The notes under the pieces: model-generated
The model's database searches: none
Seen by the model: the letters and a program-made list of their open reading frames with translations, nothing else
What the model was told of the DNA's origin: nothing
Translations under genes and position numbers: made by a program
Shown: one piece after another, positions 7,325 to 7,746 of the stretch
Position numbering within the stretch: the stretch's first letter is position 1
Layout: every line of letters starts with the position of its first letter
NCBI GenBank assembly: GCA_900553525.1
Contig: USDZ01000082.1
Span: 1-7,746 of the forward strand
DNA from: an uncultured Oscillospiraceae bacterium
GTDB lineage: Bacteria; Bacillota; Clostridia; Oscillospirales; Acutalibacteraceae
Length of the DNA: 7,746 nucleotides
Direction: 5' to 3'

Positions 7325-7363
7325 GTGAAATAGAGTGGATCTGTACGAGAGGTGGGACGCCAA

Positions 7364-7746
7364 ATGGATAAAATTTACGGTGTGGTGTTGATCGGCTGCG
7401 GCCATATTGGAGAAGAACATATCGCGCAGATCTATTACCGGGAGAATATCCGCATCGTCGCCGTTGTAGATGCGGATGAACAAAGGGCCCGGCTTTTTGC
7501 CGCCAAATATGGGGCTGACCGATACGGCATCGATTATCACGAATTTATCACGCGCAACGACGTGGACATTGTGATCATTGCCACTTACGTCAGCACCCAT
7601 GTATCCATCCTGCGTGACTGTGTTGTTGCAGGCAAGCATGTGCTGTGTGAAAAACCCATCGCCGCCAACGCCCAGGACGGCCGGGAGTTCTACCGTCTGG
7701 CCCAAAACGGCCGTTCACAGGTTTTGGTGGCGCATATCCTCCGACG
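7364..7746 (+). CDS. Gfo/Idh/MocA family NAD(P)-dependent oxidoreductase (3' partial)
   Basis: The N-terminal 127 residues of a Rossmann-fold sugar/inositol dehydrogenase-like protein; the remainder (families are usually 330-400 residues) lies beyond the right edge. The ATG follows a GAGGTG Shine-Dalgarno (7349-7354) and a strong promoter. Visible features: a beta strand with the dinucleotide-binding glycine motif VLIGCGHIG 8-16, the strand-end acid in VAVVDAD 32-38, VDIVIIATYVSTHV 67-80, GKHVLCEKPIA 90-100 containing the family's EKP signature whose Lys (97) acts in cofactor binding or catalysis, and LVAHILR 121-127 starting the next strand. These enzymes oxidise or reduce sugars, inositols and related polyols, sometimes sugar nucleotides. 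Substrate specificity resides in the missing C-terminal half, so none is assigned. Confidence 0.93.
   Translation, partial: MDKIYGVVLIGCGHIGEEHIAQIYYRENIRIVAVVDADEQRARLFAAKYGADRYGIDYHEFITRNDVDIVIIATYVSTHVSILRDCVVAGKHVLCEKPIAANAQDGREFYRLAQNGRSQVLVAHILR

Noticed and set aside
7184..7705. 173-codon - strand ORF across the apbE-oxidoreductase gap
   Set aside because: It is antisense to the oxidoreductase frame, which carries clear Rossmann and EKP motifs and its own promoter and ribosome site.

Overview
The window reads as ordinary chromosomal DNA of a Gram-positive anaerobe, most likely a moderately GC-rich member of the Clostridia. That placement is an inference from GGAGG-type Shine-Dalgarno sites, near-consensus sigma-A promoters with about 17-bp spacers, a DegV-family fatty-acid-binding protein, an ApbE with a lipoprotein-like leader, and a SWIM-SNF2 helicase of the type common in Bacillota. 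I found no phage, insertion sequence, CRISPR array, tRNA, rRNA or riboswitch.

Layout, left to right. (1) A large SWIM zinc-finger/SNF2 helicase on the + strand, whose 5' end lies outside the window. (2) A gene-free stretch of about 375 bp between convergent genes, holding a perfect 15-bp hairpin. (3) degV on the - strand with its own promoter. (4) A 206-bp gap carrying the terminator of the next gene and the degV promoter. (5) A polytopic membrane protein of the O-antigen ligase/polymerase (Wzy_C) family on the - strand. (6) A 262-bp divergent promoter region. (7) apbE on the + strand, an FAD:protein FMN transferase with a lipoprotein-like leader. (8) A Gfo/Idh/MocA-family NAD(P)-dependent oxidoreductase on the + strand, with a strong promoter, cut off by the right edge.

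The genes do not look like one pathway. Each of the four genes whose upstream region is visible has a recognisable sigma-A promoter. degV and the ligase each end at or near a hairpin, so most units look monocistronic. Possible links, such as ApbE flavinylating an exported electron carrier or the ligase joining envelope glycans, would need partners outside the window. I do not see evidence for a novel multi-gene system here. The points most worth checking are the hairpin-containing intergenic region, the stand-alone ligase, and the unusual lipobox of ApbE.
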